Positions 50,754 to 61,756 of a DNA stretch of 64,000 bases are shown piece by piece. Location: assembly GCA_964035015.1 (NCBI GenBank), contig OZ036014.1:8131900-8195899 (forward strand). Direction: 5' to 3'. The stretch is from Corallium rubrum. Taxonomy: Eukaryota > Cnidaria > Anthozoa > Scleralcyonacea > Coralliidae. A program made the translations under genes and the position numbers. A model generated the notes under the pieces. That model was not told the DNA's origin. It ran no database searches and saw only the letters and a program-made list of their open reading frames with translations. Position 1 is the stretch's first letter, and every line of letters begins with the position of its first letter.

Positions 50754-52225
50754 ATCAATTTATACTGTTAACATCCCCCCGGGCATACCCTGGGCATTTG
50801 AACTTTTCGATATTTTGCGGTCAAATTTCCCACCCCCAGGCCAAAAAAGCTGTTCAAATGCCCCACATATAAGGCAAATTGATGGTCAAATGCCCCAACC
50901 CTCGGGTCATTCTGACTGTAATTGTGTCAGTTCGAGTTTGGAAAAACAGAGACGTTTTTAAAAAACAGCCACTCAAAGAAGCACGGCCTGCTTGATATAG
51001 TATGAAAAATGAAGGTACTTACGCTCAAAACTGTCAATCAGCTTCTGCATTCCATTTGTCAGACGCCATTCTGCCACGTAGCTGTTGTCTTGGCCTTTAA
51101 AAGCTTTTAAAGCGTACTCCATTGCGCGATTAATGCACCAGTCAATTGAAACTACGGCCCCCCGACCCCGGGGAATAGCGGGGCATTTAACATTTCCCTA
51201 GTGTTAATCCCCGGCTATTTCCCCCGCCACCGGTGGAACCCCCGGTGTTAAAAGCCCCGGTACCAAGGGGATCATTGAACCAAACTTTAATAAAATATAT
51301 CAAGATACAATATAAACAAATAAAGTAATACGTAAATTTAACACGAAACGGGTATAGAAGTAATGCGAGCAACAAAGTCACAGCAACTTACAACAAAATT
51401 TGATTTCAACACATGTTAATTCGCAATATTGATAAATGTTGTCTCAGGTCTTGCAAATTGAAATCAGATTTTGTTGCAAGTTGCTGCAATTTTGCTCCTC
51501 GTATTTCTTTACCTTAATAAACATGTGAAAGTTCAGTAAAAATTTGACAGTATAAACCGGAGTTTTAAGCAGATATACAATAAATGAATGTATATATACG
51601 AAGAAACAACACACATAGTCATGACTCATGAATACTTAATTTTCTCATGAATAATTCGGTATTATAAAAAGACATAAAAAAAAGGAAAAACAGCGAAAAT
51701 ACAGTCTTTTAATTAAAGTGTATTGAAATCTTGTAAAGTGATAACATTCACCTTTTTCGACGATGTATTGAACAAACCCGCCATGTTGCCAATACGAGCG
51801 ATTTTTATGATTTTTTTTCATTTGGACCCAGTCCTTCCTTACTATGGCCGAGCGTTAAATCCCCGCTACATTTCCCCTCTAAATTATTAACCTTGTTAAA
51901 TGCCCCGTACCCCCGGGGAAATGTTGTTAAATAGGCGTATTCCACGGCTATTTCCCCGTTAAAGCCCCGCTACGCCCCGGGGGTCGGGGGGCCGTAGTTT
52001 CAATTGACTAGTGCATAAGAAGTTTAGGCACGCGTGCGATCGAGAAAATTTAGTCCCGGACCTCCCGCGGTCTGGTGTCAAATGCCCCAACGTCTCGCGG
52101 CTCGGTGTCAAATGCCCTACCCCTACAGCGGTTTAAAAGGTCAAATTTCCCACTCCTGGGACAGGGAAGGGTGTCAAATGCCCGGGGTATGCCCGGGGGG
52201 GGGGATGTTAACAGTATAAATTGAT
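50754..52225. mobile_element. Inverted-repeat element (ATCAATTTATACTGTTAACA)
   Basis: The ends ATCAATTTATACTGTTAACATCCCCCCGGGCATACCC and their complement at 52180-52225 match over about 45 bp. Subterminal TCAAATGCCCCAACC and GGTGTCAAATGCCC words multiply at both ends. A second element (51133-52015) is nested inside. Confidence 0.85.
51133..52015. mobile_element. Nested inverted-repeat element (CAATTGAAACTACGGCCCCC)
   Basis: The ends TGCACCAGTCAATTGAAACTACGGCCCCCCGACCCCGG and the complement at 51975-52015 pair over about 45 bp. Subterminal GTTAAATGCCCCG-type words occur on both sides. It sits in the middle of 50754-52225 in a similar style, so the two may be related families. Confidence 0.85.
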
Positions 52226-52621
52226 CCGCGCATAATGTTTACTTCTTCGTTTACAAAAATATATACCGATACCTTATTCAAGATTGTAAGCTTTTCTTGC
52301 TTCCTCTTCATTGCTTGTACCCGAAACACAACATTTTCAGAAGAAATCCGAAGAGATATCCTCGTTGAATCGCTTAATTTTCTGCCATGTTGCTTCGAAC
52401 GATTTTTTCAAAACAGGACATTCGTAGATAATTACATGAAGTACTCCGCTCCGGTTGAGTACTTCATGTAATTAATTATCTACGAATGTCTTGTTTTGAG
52501 AGGCGGAAATAAAAATTCCACGTAAAAATTTCATCTTCAATTTTGTCAAGTCCGTGAATTGAAATAAATTATTTTTTGTCTCGGTTTGGCAACTGCCTTC
52601 TGTGATCTGATCATTTCAAAG
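52226..52621. repeat. Interval with hairpin 52412-52500
   Basis: CAAAACAGGACATTCGTAGATAATTACATGAAGTACT and the complement AGTACTTCATGTAATTAATTATCTACGAATGTCTTGTTTTG form a hairpin of about 88 bp. The rest is AT-rich without features. Confidence 0.7.
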
Positions 52622-53963
52622 GGCCCTGCTGTTTACATGAAGCGGGTTGTGTGTCATATGATAACATATAATGACCAACTTTTTTGCAACTTACCACATT
52701 CCTCTTGCTGCGCATCCAGACAGCTTCGAACGTGAGATTTTAATCCCTTTTCGATCGTGTTGTGGTTGACCGTTGGGTAGAGTTTCGCCATCTTCTTTTA
52801 TTGTGCCGAGTTTGGGAGCGGTGCAATTCGATGTTCGATGAGAAAATCGTGTCGAAGTTATTAAACGCACGCTGATCGTTTCAGGAGTTTCCACCCACTG
52901 TGAATTCAAAGTCGAGCCTCTGATTTCACTGGTCTGCGGTCTCCAGCTTCAAAATACTTCACTACATTACTTACTTAATTAATGCCATCTTTGTTGAGGA
53001 TGTTTGGAAAAGCTATTGACCAACAGTTTACCAACCGTGGATAAAAAACCCAACAAATCATTTATAAAAAAAGAAGAATTTCAGCTTTTTTTTTCTCCCA
53101 CTATTTATATTTTGAACAGCAGCAATTCCTCGTTTGACCAACTATTTGAAATTTAGAATTATTGGGGGGGGTTGTCGCACACCCCACCCCACCCCCACCC
53201 CCCACACCCCAGTCGCCACGCTCCTGTGTTCAAGAAAAATCTCGCATGTTGTTTCTCCCTGTTCTGTTTACATGAAGAAGATTGAAAGTTTTCGGAGTGG
53301 ATTGACTTGAGATTCAAGCGTGAATCGGCTTGAATGTTTCCAAAAATCCAACCTGATTCATCTAGACACGATTTTACTTGAAAATGACTTGATAAACATA
53401 CGTAACATTGGTGCGTGTCGTATATACAACAAGGCGGACATTGAAGAAAGCCCAGAAAATAGTGTTGAATCGCTTACAAAAAGCAAAACCAGATCGGATC
53501 CATCATGTAAACATGTGCCCGGATTGAAGCCATGTCCACACTAATCCGCTTTCAAACAAAAACGGAGACTTTTTGATACGGTTAGGCCTTTCGTCCACAC
53601 TAATTCGGCGTCTTTGGTGACCGAAAACGGAGCTTTTCGAAAATGCTCCCCCAGAGTCGGAGAATTCGAAGACGCCGTTTTTCTCGACACCAATGTGGAC
53701 GGCAAAAACGAAATGATGTCACGATTATGTCATCTTGGTTTCAGACACCTAGAACTATTCATTCATACTCCTGTAGATCTTTTTAGCGTTTTACTAAACG
53801 GCGAAAACGATTCAAAAACGATAGCGTGGACGGAAAGCTTTTCATACTTTTTTGATACGAGGTCGCCGTTTTCGTTTGAAAACGGATTAGTGTTGACATG
53901 GCCTGACTTCACTCGCGTTTTTCGATTCGATTGGACTGTCAACCGCTTCATGTGAACAGGGCC
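52622..53963. mobile_element. Inverted-repeat element (GGCCCTGCTGTTTACATGAAGC)
   Basis: Ends GGCCCTGCTGTTTACATGAAGCGG and CCGCTTCATGTGAACAGGGCC. A C-rich tract (CACCCCACCCCACCCCC) at 53181-53215. A second element is nested at 53529-53902. No transposase. Confidence 0.7.
53529..53902. mobile_element. Nested MITE (GCCATGTCCACACTAATCCG)
   Basis: Ends GCCATGTCCACACTAATCCG and CGGATTAGTGTTGACATGGC, inner repeats GTCCACACTAATTCGGCG and AAACGGCGAAAACG. The 113-codon frame at 53614-53955 lies in it and has no independent support. Confidence 0.75.
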
Positions 53964-53964
53964 T

Positions 53965-54112
53965 AAAGGCAGCTTTCCACTAGGCGACATTCGTCGACCG
54001 ACTCGACATTTTTCTTTTGTCTTGGCTAATTAGTTACACTCGAGAGCTTGCGAGACAAAACTGAAAATGTCGCTTCGCGCGACATTTTTCGCTTAGTGGA
54101 AAACCGCCTTTA
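53965..54112. mobile_element. Small MITE (TAAAGGCAGCTTTCCACTAG)
   Basis: 148 bp with TAAAGGCAGCTTTCCACTAGGCGA and TCGCTTAGTGGAAAACCGCCTTTA inverted ends and inner GACATTTT pairs. It begins where 52622-53963 ends and resembles the cluster at 48611-49410 in plan (GGCGGNTTTCCA...). Confidence 0.8.
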
Positions 54113-54469
54113 TAGAGAAACTAGGGACCTTAAGATCTACGACGGCAACTTCGAGGACGATGTCCTTCAAACAAAAGCATTCTTCTTGCAAAACAAAGAT
54201 AATCGGAATAATTTCTAGTCCCAAGAGTAATCTGAACACTGTCCTCGCTCTGTATACAACGCCACTCAGAGCATTTTCACGTCTTCAGGACGACGATGAC
54301 TCGTGGGGTGATGAGAAGCTGTTGTCTGAGATTGCCCTAACACAGACACTGCCACCGTTTTAACACTTTGAAAATTATAAAACAAGCTTCAAATATTAAA
54401 TATAGTAATACCATGATCGCCTCGGATTCTTTCGTTCTCCGAGGGAATTGTAAACCTCGTATTTCCCTC

Positions 54470-54790
54470 ATCGCTCATGCAAGAGGGAAATTTACCCTTT
54501 GTCTTCTAATTTTCCCGTGCATGTTGATGAGGGAAAATTAGAAGACAAAGGATTTTTTAAATTTCCCGCTTGCATATATTTTCCCTCATCAACATGCACG
54601 GGAAAATTAGATGCAACTTCTCTGATCAACCGTGTAAATTTCCTGTCGGTAAGATTCTCAAAGTTTTCCTTGGCGATCATAATATTACAAACTAATAACA
54701 TGACTTTTTGGGAAATTAGCGATTAAATTTCCCTTTCCCTCGGCGACGGGGAAATTTAATCGCTAATTTCCCTCAAGTCATGTTATTACT
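54470..54790. repeat. Stacked foldbacks with GGGAAATTTA words
   Basis: CTTTGTCTTCTAATTTTCCC / GGGAAAATTAGAAGACAAAG around CATGTTGATG, a second GTGCATGTTGATGAGGGAAAAT / ATTTTCCCTCATCAACATGCAC pair, and GGGAAATTAGCGATTAAATTTCCC / GGGGAAATTTAATCGCTAATTTCCC near 54710-54770. All are nested hairpins. Confidence 0.75.
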
Positions 54791-54848
54791 TATAATAGTC
54801 AGTTAACCGTGATTTCTTTTTAATGCTAAAATTTGAATTGCTTTTTAA

Positions 54849-55146
54849 CATAGTCCATCGAGATATGGTCTGGAAACTCAGCTGAAGTCTTTGGTCTATC
54901 TTTTTGTTCGCCTTTATGCATTTTTGTGCACGGTGTACGGTCACTGAACACATTGTATTTTAGTATAATGATCGAATTGTCCAATAGCAACGTTTCAGTT
55001 CAATCACTCAACCGTGCTATTTAAATATTAATAAACGTAAAACAAAGGTTGTGCACGGTGTAAGGTACGGTTCAACATAAAACCACAGCTCATTATAGGC
55101 GCTTTGAAGTTTGCCGAGTTTCCAGACCATATCTCGATTGACTATG
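54849..55146. mobile_element. 300-bp MITE (CATAGTCAATCGAGATAT), copy 3
   Basis: The same family and orientation as 16269-16570: CATAGTCCATCGAGATATGG ... CCATATCTCGATTGACTATG. Confidence 0.85.
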
Positions 55147-55399
55147 TTTTTAACCGCCGTCGTCGTCCCAGCATCTCAAGGTCCCTAGTACTACCACGAT
55201 AATGACCGTGGATCAGTAGCTTCTGGCCACACACTGTAACGGTGAAGTGTATACGTCTACTTTCTTAAGGGTGTTCTTGGTCGAGATCGTGCTGACCCAG
55301 CTCTGTTTCCAACACGTTGTCCTCCACCAAGCCGTGTCAGTGCATTTAACACTGCAGTTACCAAGTCCTACAATTGTTTAATAAAAATAAACGTTATTA
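55147..55399. other. Unassigned interval
   Basis: Moderately GC-rich text (CAGCTCTGTTTCCAACACGTTG) with no stable frame or recognisable family; possibly a remnant of a former gene. Confidence 0.35.
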
Positions 55400-55709
55400 C
55401 AGTCAATATGGAAATACCTTCCCACTTCCGCTTCTGTATGTTTGTTGTGTATTACTGTACTTCTGTAGTCGCTACTGAAGCGTGAGGGAAATGTTTTGTC
55501 GAGAAATGTGAATAAAAAGTATAAGTTAGCTTTCATGGAATTTAATCATAATATAACGAATGGTTCTCCCAAATCGAAACCAACAAACAAATATAAATCA
55601 AGAATAAGTGACTTTTATCACTAGATTTTCCTCACGCTTCGGTAGCAGCTACAGAAATACAGTAATACACAACAGAAACAGAAGTGGGAAGGTATTTCCA
55701 TTTTGACTG
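55400..55709. mobile_element. TA-flanked MITE (CAGTCAATATGGAAATACC)
   Basis: 310 bp. CAGTCAATATGGAAATACCTTCCCACTTC and the complement GAAGTGGGAAGGTATTTCCATTTTGACTG; TA on both sides; further pairing ACTACAGAAGT.../...CTGTAGTCGC inside. Tc1/mariner-type target. Confidence 0.85.
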
Positions 55710-55719
55710 TAAATCGGTT

Positions 55720-56130
55720 TCTCAAACTCATTAATAATGCATGAGATAATTAGCCAATCAGAGAAAAACAATTTGGTCAGGTGTATGAGTCAGGTGTAGG
55801 AGTATAAACCCGGTAAAGGTAGCGCAAACTGAGTTTATAATTAAGAAATCAGATAATAAACGGCACAAACAAAGAACCGTTTATAACCATATTTCTTAAT
55901 TATAAATCCAACGTGAAACTATAATTGACGATTGAGAAGCTATTTCATAAACTCGTGTATCGTGTTTTACCAGAGATTGCAAACACTCGAGAATAACAAA
56001 AATCACTCGGCCTATATTACCTCGTGATTTTCATTACTCTCTCGTGTTTGTAACTCCTGGTAAAACACTCCCACTCGTTTATGAAATATTACTTAAAAAT
56101 CATTAATAATTTATGATAAAAACACTGAGA
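55720..56130. repeat. Foldback class with CTCATTAATAAT flanks, region 1
   Basis: Contains CTCAAACTCATTAATAATGC, a GATTTATAATTAAGAAAT pair (55829-55845, 55889-55910), then GTGTTTTACCAGAGATTGCAAACACTCG and CGTGTTTGTAACTCCTGGTAAAACACTC (55968-56073), followed by ATTACTTAAAAATCATTAATAAT. Confidence 0.65.
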
Positions 56131-56320
56131 AAATCACTATACCATTTACCATGTCCGTGTATAAAAATCTGTTCAAAAACTCATTAATAATCCCCAAGCC
56201 CGGGCGGAGGGCCGAAGGCCCAGAGCCCGGTGAGGGTGCTAATCTCGACGTGCGTGGAGTCCACTTTACACGCGAGATAAAAAGCTGAAAGCAATTCCGA
56301 AGCTGTTTATATTTAACAAT

Positions 56321-56420
56321 TAGATTATGAGCTCGAAATTTCTATGAGTGAATAGTTGACGAGAGCGGAGCTCGAGTCAACTATCATCTCATAGAAATTG
56401 AGAGCGAATAATCTAATTGT
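56321..56420. repeat. Foldback hairpin
   Basis: CAATTAGATTATGAGCTCGAAATTTCTATGAG pairs with CTCATAGAAATTGAGAGCGAATAATCTAATTG around GTTGACGAGAGCGGAGCTCGAGTCAAC. Confidence 0.8.
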
Positions 56421-56655
56421 TTTAGTAGAAACTAACTTGTGTACCTTTAGTTCTTCCAAATTATTTCAAAAAACGAAGCATAACCATTGTTTCTGTGCGA
56501 AAACCAAGGCAAAACAATCTTTCGCTCCTCATGTCCTCCATGTTGTTTTACTGCATGGCCGCGCGAGTACTGGTACTCAATTTGCTATTCGCTATCTATC
56601 AACGAATAGACATCGAGTAGAGTAGCCAATCAGATTGCAGCATTTGCAATAGAAT

Positions 56656-57718
56656 ACTAGTAAGTTTCTACTAAATCTATATATATGTTATCAAATCCAC
56701 AACTTGCACATGCAGTTCGAATAGCAGGGTACTGGTAACTAACTAACATGTTAAATTATTCAAATTATTTAAGTTTACGTCAGCAAATTATAATTTATAA
56801 GTTCGGTTGGATTAGGAAATAATTTTTCAACGATCAAAACGAAAGAAATCTTTGCCAGAAAAAATGGTTTCAACTAAGATGTACATTAATATTACTATGG
56901 ATAAAGACAAAAGAAAGAAGGCTAAGAAGAGATGTGGCAGCAAGAAAAAGACAACAATAAATACGACTTAAAACCACTGAAAAAAGCCTAAAAATTAATA
57001 CGATAAACACCGAAATCGATGCCGACCGAAATGTAACTGAAAGAAGAAGGATGTGTCCTGAAACTGTTCAAAGCCGGTAAAGAATTTTGCTCTGGTGTAT
57101 TCTACATAACTCGAGAGGGAACAATTAAGAAATTTTGAAACAAACGGCTTTTTAGATCATGAAGAGAACTGAATGATACCTTGTCATATTATGTGTCAAC
57201 AACGAAAAAAGTAAGAATCCGCAAACGAGAAAAACAATCCGAAAAGAGTAGACTGAATTGGAAGTGTTTGTGGTGACAAAAGCAGAAGTTTAACGGTAGG
57301 AGATTCGTATTTACCAGTTTAGCTAAGTTAAAACGCAAGAAATCTTGAAAATGAAAATTGATATAAGCTTAAATAATATTGTCTAGAGCTGTCAGTTGAA
57401 TGCTAGGACGTTGACATTGTGTCTTTTCTTGGCCACTGTTTCTATATATTTTTGAATGAAAATTTGTTATTTGGTTCATCTCGTTGGTTTTTTTTTTTAA
57501 TATTGACTTTGCATGTTCTTTCGGTGTAATTCTCTGGGATGTTTTCTGATCTGTGTGTCATTAATACAACAAAAAACAGAAATTAGGGGGGGGGGGGGGA
57601 TTGGGGTTAAAAAATGTATATAAAGCGGGCGAGGGGTTGTTGCGTTCATGTATTTCTAGTTCATGAGGAAAACACAAAAGAAAATCATGACCGTATCGTG
57701 TCTTTATATATGATAAAG
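56656..57718. other. Unassigned AT-rich region
   Basis: Mostly AT-rich. An A-rich stretch near 56880-57010 (AAAGACAAAAGAAAGAAGGC) has no long open frame. A poly-G run lies at 57588-57599. No gene recognised. Confidence 0.45.
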
Positions 57719-57832
57719 ATACCTCCTGATTTACATAAACTTTAGCTTTGATTTTCTCGGCTTAGACAAGGTTATTTTTCAAACTTACTACGCCAATGAA
57801 CTTACCAAGTGGTTCGTTTTTGAAGCCGTTCA
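57719..57832 (+). repeat. Direct repeat, copy 1
   Basis: CTCCTGATTTACATAAACTTTAGCTTTGATTTTCTCG...GTTTTTGAAGC repeats at 58259-58374 in the same orientation with few changes; foldback arms follow each. Confidence 0.85.
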
Positions 57833-57839
57833 ATAAACT

Positions 57840-57965
57840 CGCAGTTCGTGTTTTATCAGATATAAAGACACTCGGCTTCGTCTCGTGTCTTTATATCCGA
57901 TAAAACACTCCCGCTCGTTATTAAACAGTACTTCTCAAACTCATTAATAATTCATAACCAAAAAC
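57840..57965. repeat. Foldback, ATAAAGACACTCG arms
   Basis: GTGTTTTATCAGATATAAAGACACTCGG and CTCGTGTCTTTATATCCGATAAAACACTC pair around a 7-base loop region; followed by GTACTTCTCAAACTCATTAATAATTCAT. Confidence 0.8.
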
Positions 57966-58139
57966 AAAAGAAATTAATGTTTAATCAGTGCTTTGAAATC
58001 GGAAGAAAAGCACTGGTACTTTGAAATAATGCAAAATACGTTTTCAAAGTCTTGGGACTTTGAAATAAGGCAAATTATATTACGTTTCAGAGGTATCTTC
58101 AGAGTTTTGAGTTTGAGAAGTCAGTTCAAATACTCGACG

Positions 58140-58255
58140 TCGGACTCATAGAAATAATAGGACTTTACCGGGATTACAAAGCCCTCGTGCATTAAAAAGG
58201 CTCGAAATCCCGGTAAACCGGTAAAGTCCTCCGTCTCGTATTTAAACTATTACTT
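58140..58255. repeat. Foldback, AGGACTTTACCGGG arms
   Basis: AGGACTTTACCGGGATTACAAAGCC and GGCTCGAAATCCCGGTAAACCGGTAAAGTCCT pair around TCGTGCATTAAAAA; followed by AAACTATTACTTAAAAATC. Confidence 0.75.
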
Positions 58256-58258
58256 AAA

Positions 58259-58374
58259 AATCCTCCTGATTTACATAAACTTTAGCTTTGATTTTCTCGA
58301 CTTAGACAACGTTGTTTTTCAAAATTACTACGCTAATGAACTGACCTGAAATGATCGTTTTTGAAGCTATTCAA
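58259..58374 (+). repeat. Direct repeat, copy 2
   Basis: The partner of 57719-57832. Confidence 0.85.
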
Positions 58375-58464
58375 AACATTTGCATGCTGTACGTGTTGTA
58401 TCACAGATCCGATAAAACACTCGGCTATCGCCTCGTATTTTAATACTTTGAGGCCTGGACCTCT

Positions 58465-58515
58465 CCCCGTGCTGAATAAAATAGTCTGGCGTTAGCCAGA
58501 ATAAACCTTAAAGAC
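58465..58515. mobile_element. Fragment of the short CCTGTCC MITE
   Basis: CTCCCCGTGCTGAATAAAATAGTCTGGCGTTAGCCAGAATAAA matches the middle of 9222-9314. Confidence 0.65.
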
Positions 58516-58863
58516 TCGTCGTCAGGCTTCACAGTGTTAAAGAGATCACAGTGCTTTTTATATAGACAAATTCCTGCGTAGACGTCACTTCCGTCAACTT
58601 TAACAGCGAGAAAGTCCATGAAGATGAAACTTTAGAAAAGGAAGATATATTACAAATCTTCTCAGAAGGTTCCAAATATCTTATCTATTACTTAAAATCT
58701 TACTTTCTATAAATGCAATAATCCATTGCAACAAACCTGATTATCCGAATATTTTTTCTTGGCATCTGTTAAAATAGTTTTGACGTCCAATGAGTTCAGC
58801 TCTGTACATATTTCATCTAGCAATACAATAAACCAAAGAAAATAACACGTTTACCAAGGCAGA

Positions 58864-58865
<2 letters not shown>

Positions 58866-58912
<47 letters not shown>
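58866..58912. repeat. (AC)n microsatellite
   Basis: About 45 bases of uninterrupted AC. Confidence 0.97.
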
Positions 58913-59215
58913 GATCCATCTCAAACATTCACAAGTTCTATATTCGCTAAAGAAAACTGAAAAATCATTGACTAAAGCATGATTTAAACTCTGACGCGCG
59001 TTTGAGCATGCGCTCTGATTAGATATTAATCCCACATTTTAGTATTCATGCAAACCGCCATACATTACTGAGTTGCGCGACGTTTGCTATTTGGCAAGTG
59101 TTGGCCGCACCGCCTCTCATGCGAAGGTGCACCAGTGGTCCAGTGCCCACCAGTGAGATGGTTGTGGGAGCCCGAGCGAGGATTTAATGTTGCCAATAAA
59201 AAACCCTACTACCGC

Positions 59216-60036
59216 TCACACGTAAAAACGCAGTCTGATCAGCTCTTATATCAGATCTGCTCAGAGAAATGTAGCGACCCTTGATACAGCCTGACAGCTA
59301 CAGAATGTACCAGCGCTGATGTATAAACATTTAGTTAGAATTTCTAACAGACTGTGACAGCTCCGTAGACAACATACCTGTTCAGTCTGTTATATCAAAC
59401 TGATACAGCACTGACCGTGTCAGGCTGATACAGTTTGACAGAATCTGTTTTGAACAGTCTGTTGTAGCCGCAGGTATGATACAGGTATGATATCATAGGT
59501 GTATCATAGCTGATACTGCAACAGGCTACATCAGGGATCGCTACATTTTCCTGAACAGATCTGACATCATTCTGCATCAGGTCTGGCACAGAGTGCGCGT
59601 TTCTGCGTGTGTAGCATATATATATACACCACTGATCTGGCATACATACGCAAAAACGCACACTCTGTGCCAGACCTGATGCAGAATGATGTCAGATCTG
59701 TTCAGAAAAATGTAGCGACCCCTGATACAGCCTGTTGTAGTATCAGCTGTGATACACCTATGATATCATATCGGTATCATACCTGCAGCTACAACAGACT
59801 GTTCAGAGCAGATTCTGTCAAACTGTATCAGCCTGACACGGTCAGTGCTGTATCAGTTTGATATAACAGACTGAACAGGTATGTTGTCTATACGGAGCTG
59901 TCGCAGTCTGTTAGAAATTCTAACTAAATGTTTATACATCAGCGCTGGTACATTCTATAGCTGTCAGACTGTATCAAGGGTCGCTACGTTTCTCTGAACA
60001 GAACTGATATCAGAGCTGATCAGAATTTTGCGTGTG
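59216..60036. mobile_element. Giant foldback element (~820 bp)
   Basis: Almost every base of the left half (from CACACGTAAAAACGCAGTCT) has its complement in the right half (ending TTTTGCGTGTG); arms of about 400 bp, centre near 59626. The arms contain repeated CTGATACAG / CAGTCTGTT words and GTAGCGACC. The paired 84-88-codon frames near 59395-59861 are mirror images of the same DNA. Non-coding; transcripts would form long double-stranded RNA. Confidence 0.9.
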
Positions 60037-60185
60037 TACACGCAAAGTAGACTGATAATAACACTGATATCACAAACACTCTACCATATTCTGATAGTTC
60101 ACAAAACAGAGCACAGGCATTTTCCATAACCTCTTCATCGTCTTGGTGAATTCTACATGAGAATAAAAACACTTCTTTACTTATT

Positions 60186-60315
60186 TTATAAAACAAACGA
60201 AACGCTGATGTACATATGTACTCTTCTTATAAAGGTAAGAGTCTGAACTAAACTTTTTCTGTGTTCAAACGACGTCAAACGTACTTTTATATGAGTACAT
60301 ATGTACAGAGCTTTG
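60186..60315. repeat. Hairpin (GTACATATGTACTC)
   Basis: GATGTACATATGTACTCTTCTTATAAAGGTAAG and ATATGAGTACATATGTACAG form inverted words around AAACGACGTCAAACG. Confidence 0.55.
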
Positions 60316-60330
60316 TGTTTTATTTGTATA

Positions 60331-60500
60331 GGTAATAGCATGGTTTCGAGTGCTATTTGGAAAAAACATGCACGAGTGAGTTTTTCAAAGACTATCAAAA
60401 TTGCATGAGTGCGAAGGACGAGTGCTATTTGAGGTCTTTGAAAAACTCACGAGTGCATGTTTTTTTTTAAATTGCACGAGAAATCATGCTATTACTTATT
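60331..60500. repeat. Foldback, GCATGCACGAGTGAG arms
   Basis: GGTAATAGCATGGTTTCGAGTGC...AACATGCACGAGTGAGTTTTTCAAAGAC pairs with GTCTTTGAAAAACTCACGAGTGCATGTT...CGAGAAATCATGCTATTACT. Confidence 0.8.
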
Positions 60501-60741
60501 AATAATGTACATGAAAAAATTTAACATGAAGAGAATCTTTCCAATCAAACTGCTAATTGTGCAAATAACATACATGAAAACATTTAACAGGAAAAGCTTT
60601 TTTTCTAGTCAAAAATGATTTTTGTACAAATTTAAAAAAATAAAAAATTTGCACTGTATTTCCTTTTTTCTGCACTGTATTTCCTCAAAACTGCACTGCT
60701 CCCAGCCAATCAGAATTGAGAAATTTTTTCATGTATATTTA

Positions 60742-60896
60742 AGAATGGCTCATGGTTAAGCGTGCTCCATCGAGTTATGGATGCACGCGGGAAATTGGGA
60801 GAGCACGAAAAAATCGCAAGAGTTGGTCGAGGCGTAGCCGAAATTTCCCAAGTGCATCCATAACTCGATGGAGCACACTAAACCATGAGCCATTTC
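60742..60896. repeat. Foldback, GCTCCATCGAGTTATGGA arms
   Basis: GGCTCATGGTTAAGCGTGCTCCATCGAGTTATGGATGCAC and the complement GTGCATCCATAACTCGATGGAGCACACTAAACCATGAGCC. One half-site recurs at 61167-61200, and a diverged one at 8455-8515 and 1160-1215. Confidence 0.85.
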
Positions 60897-61257
60897 TTTT
60901 ATAACATAGCATTAAATCCTTTCACAAGCCGGCGAATCGTTTTGGTTGTTGTGTTTTTCTACTTTCGTAGCCTTTCGAAGTCTTTTTTGTTCACTAAAAT
61001 CCAACCAAAAGGACAGTTTAAACTCGGTTATCCAGACCAAGTTTATGTCTTCTAGGTCGTTGTTCTTTATTACTCAATAAAATTAAATGACTTGGTATTT
61101 TGATAATATAAAAGGCTATAAAAAGTCAATTTAAAACTGTTTTGTTTTGAAAATTTTTCCCGCGCTTTTTTGCCGTGCTCCATCGAGTTATGGAGCACGC
61201 ACGACAGCCAATCAAAAACGTTGCTATATCAGAGCTATGTTATAATATTAGTTACAT

Positions 61258-61339
61258 AATACAAACTTTGATGCTTGAACCAGCAAAGGTGCGCCTCCAA
61301 TATCTCCACCACTGTTGAGAACTTGATAAGCACATGCTT
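61258..61339 (-). CDS. Armadillo-repeat protein, exon 5 of those seen (last?)
   Basis: It follows acceptor ATCCATTTTAG, continues the phase-1 split codon, and reads ACAYQVLNSGGDIGGAPLLV then QASKFVLCN and TAA (61258-61260). As a C-terminus this is plausible. A GTAACT donor-like word overlaps the end (TTAT|GTAACT), so the true gene could splice further left. No downstream exon or polyadenylation signal was recognised. Confidence 0.55.
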
Positions 61340-61580
61340 CTAAAATGGATACAACACAATAAGAATTATTACAGAACCATCTCAAACTCATTAATAATTC
61401 ATGAGGAAAACACAAAGGAAATCAGTACCGTGTCTGTGGTTTAGATATCGGAGGAAGAAATTACAGAAATTAAGCCAACTTTCATCTCGATTTTCTCGTA
61501 AAATACTGCCGATTTGTTTGAGATGCTATATCATACACTCGGAGGAGTGTTTCATCAGGAAATCCAAACACCGACACGTT

Positions 61581-61711
61581 TGTACTGTACTGTACTGTAC
61601 TGTACTGTACTGTACTGTACTGTACTGTACTGTACTGTACTGTACTGTACTGTACTGTACTGTACTGTACTGTACTGTACTGTACTGTACTGTACTGTAC
61701 TGTACTGTACT
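61581..61711. repeat. (GTACT)n array in an intron of the armadillo gene
   Basis: About 26 perfect copies of a pentanucleotide. It lies between exons 61258-61339 and 62068-62125. Its in-frame reading gives a YCTVL repeat, which is not protein evidence. Confidence 0.97.
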
Positions 61712-61756
61712 CCTCGTGTATGATATATTACATCCTCACAGAAAAACGAGAAAATT

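Noticed and set aside
53614-53955. 113-codon frame starting MVTENGAFRK
   Set aside because: It lies in a MITE with inverted ends, has no family features, and its borders track the element.
59395-59861. Two similar proteins on opposite strands (NAHSVPDLMQNDV)
   Set aside because: Both arise from the two arms of one palindrome; no independent evidence of coding.
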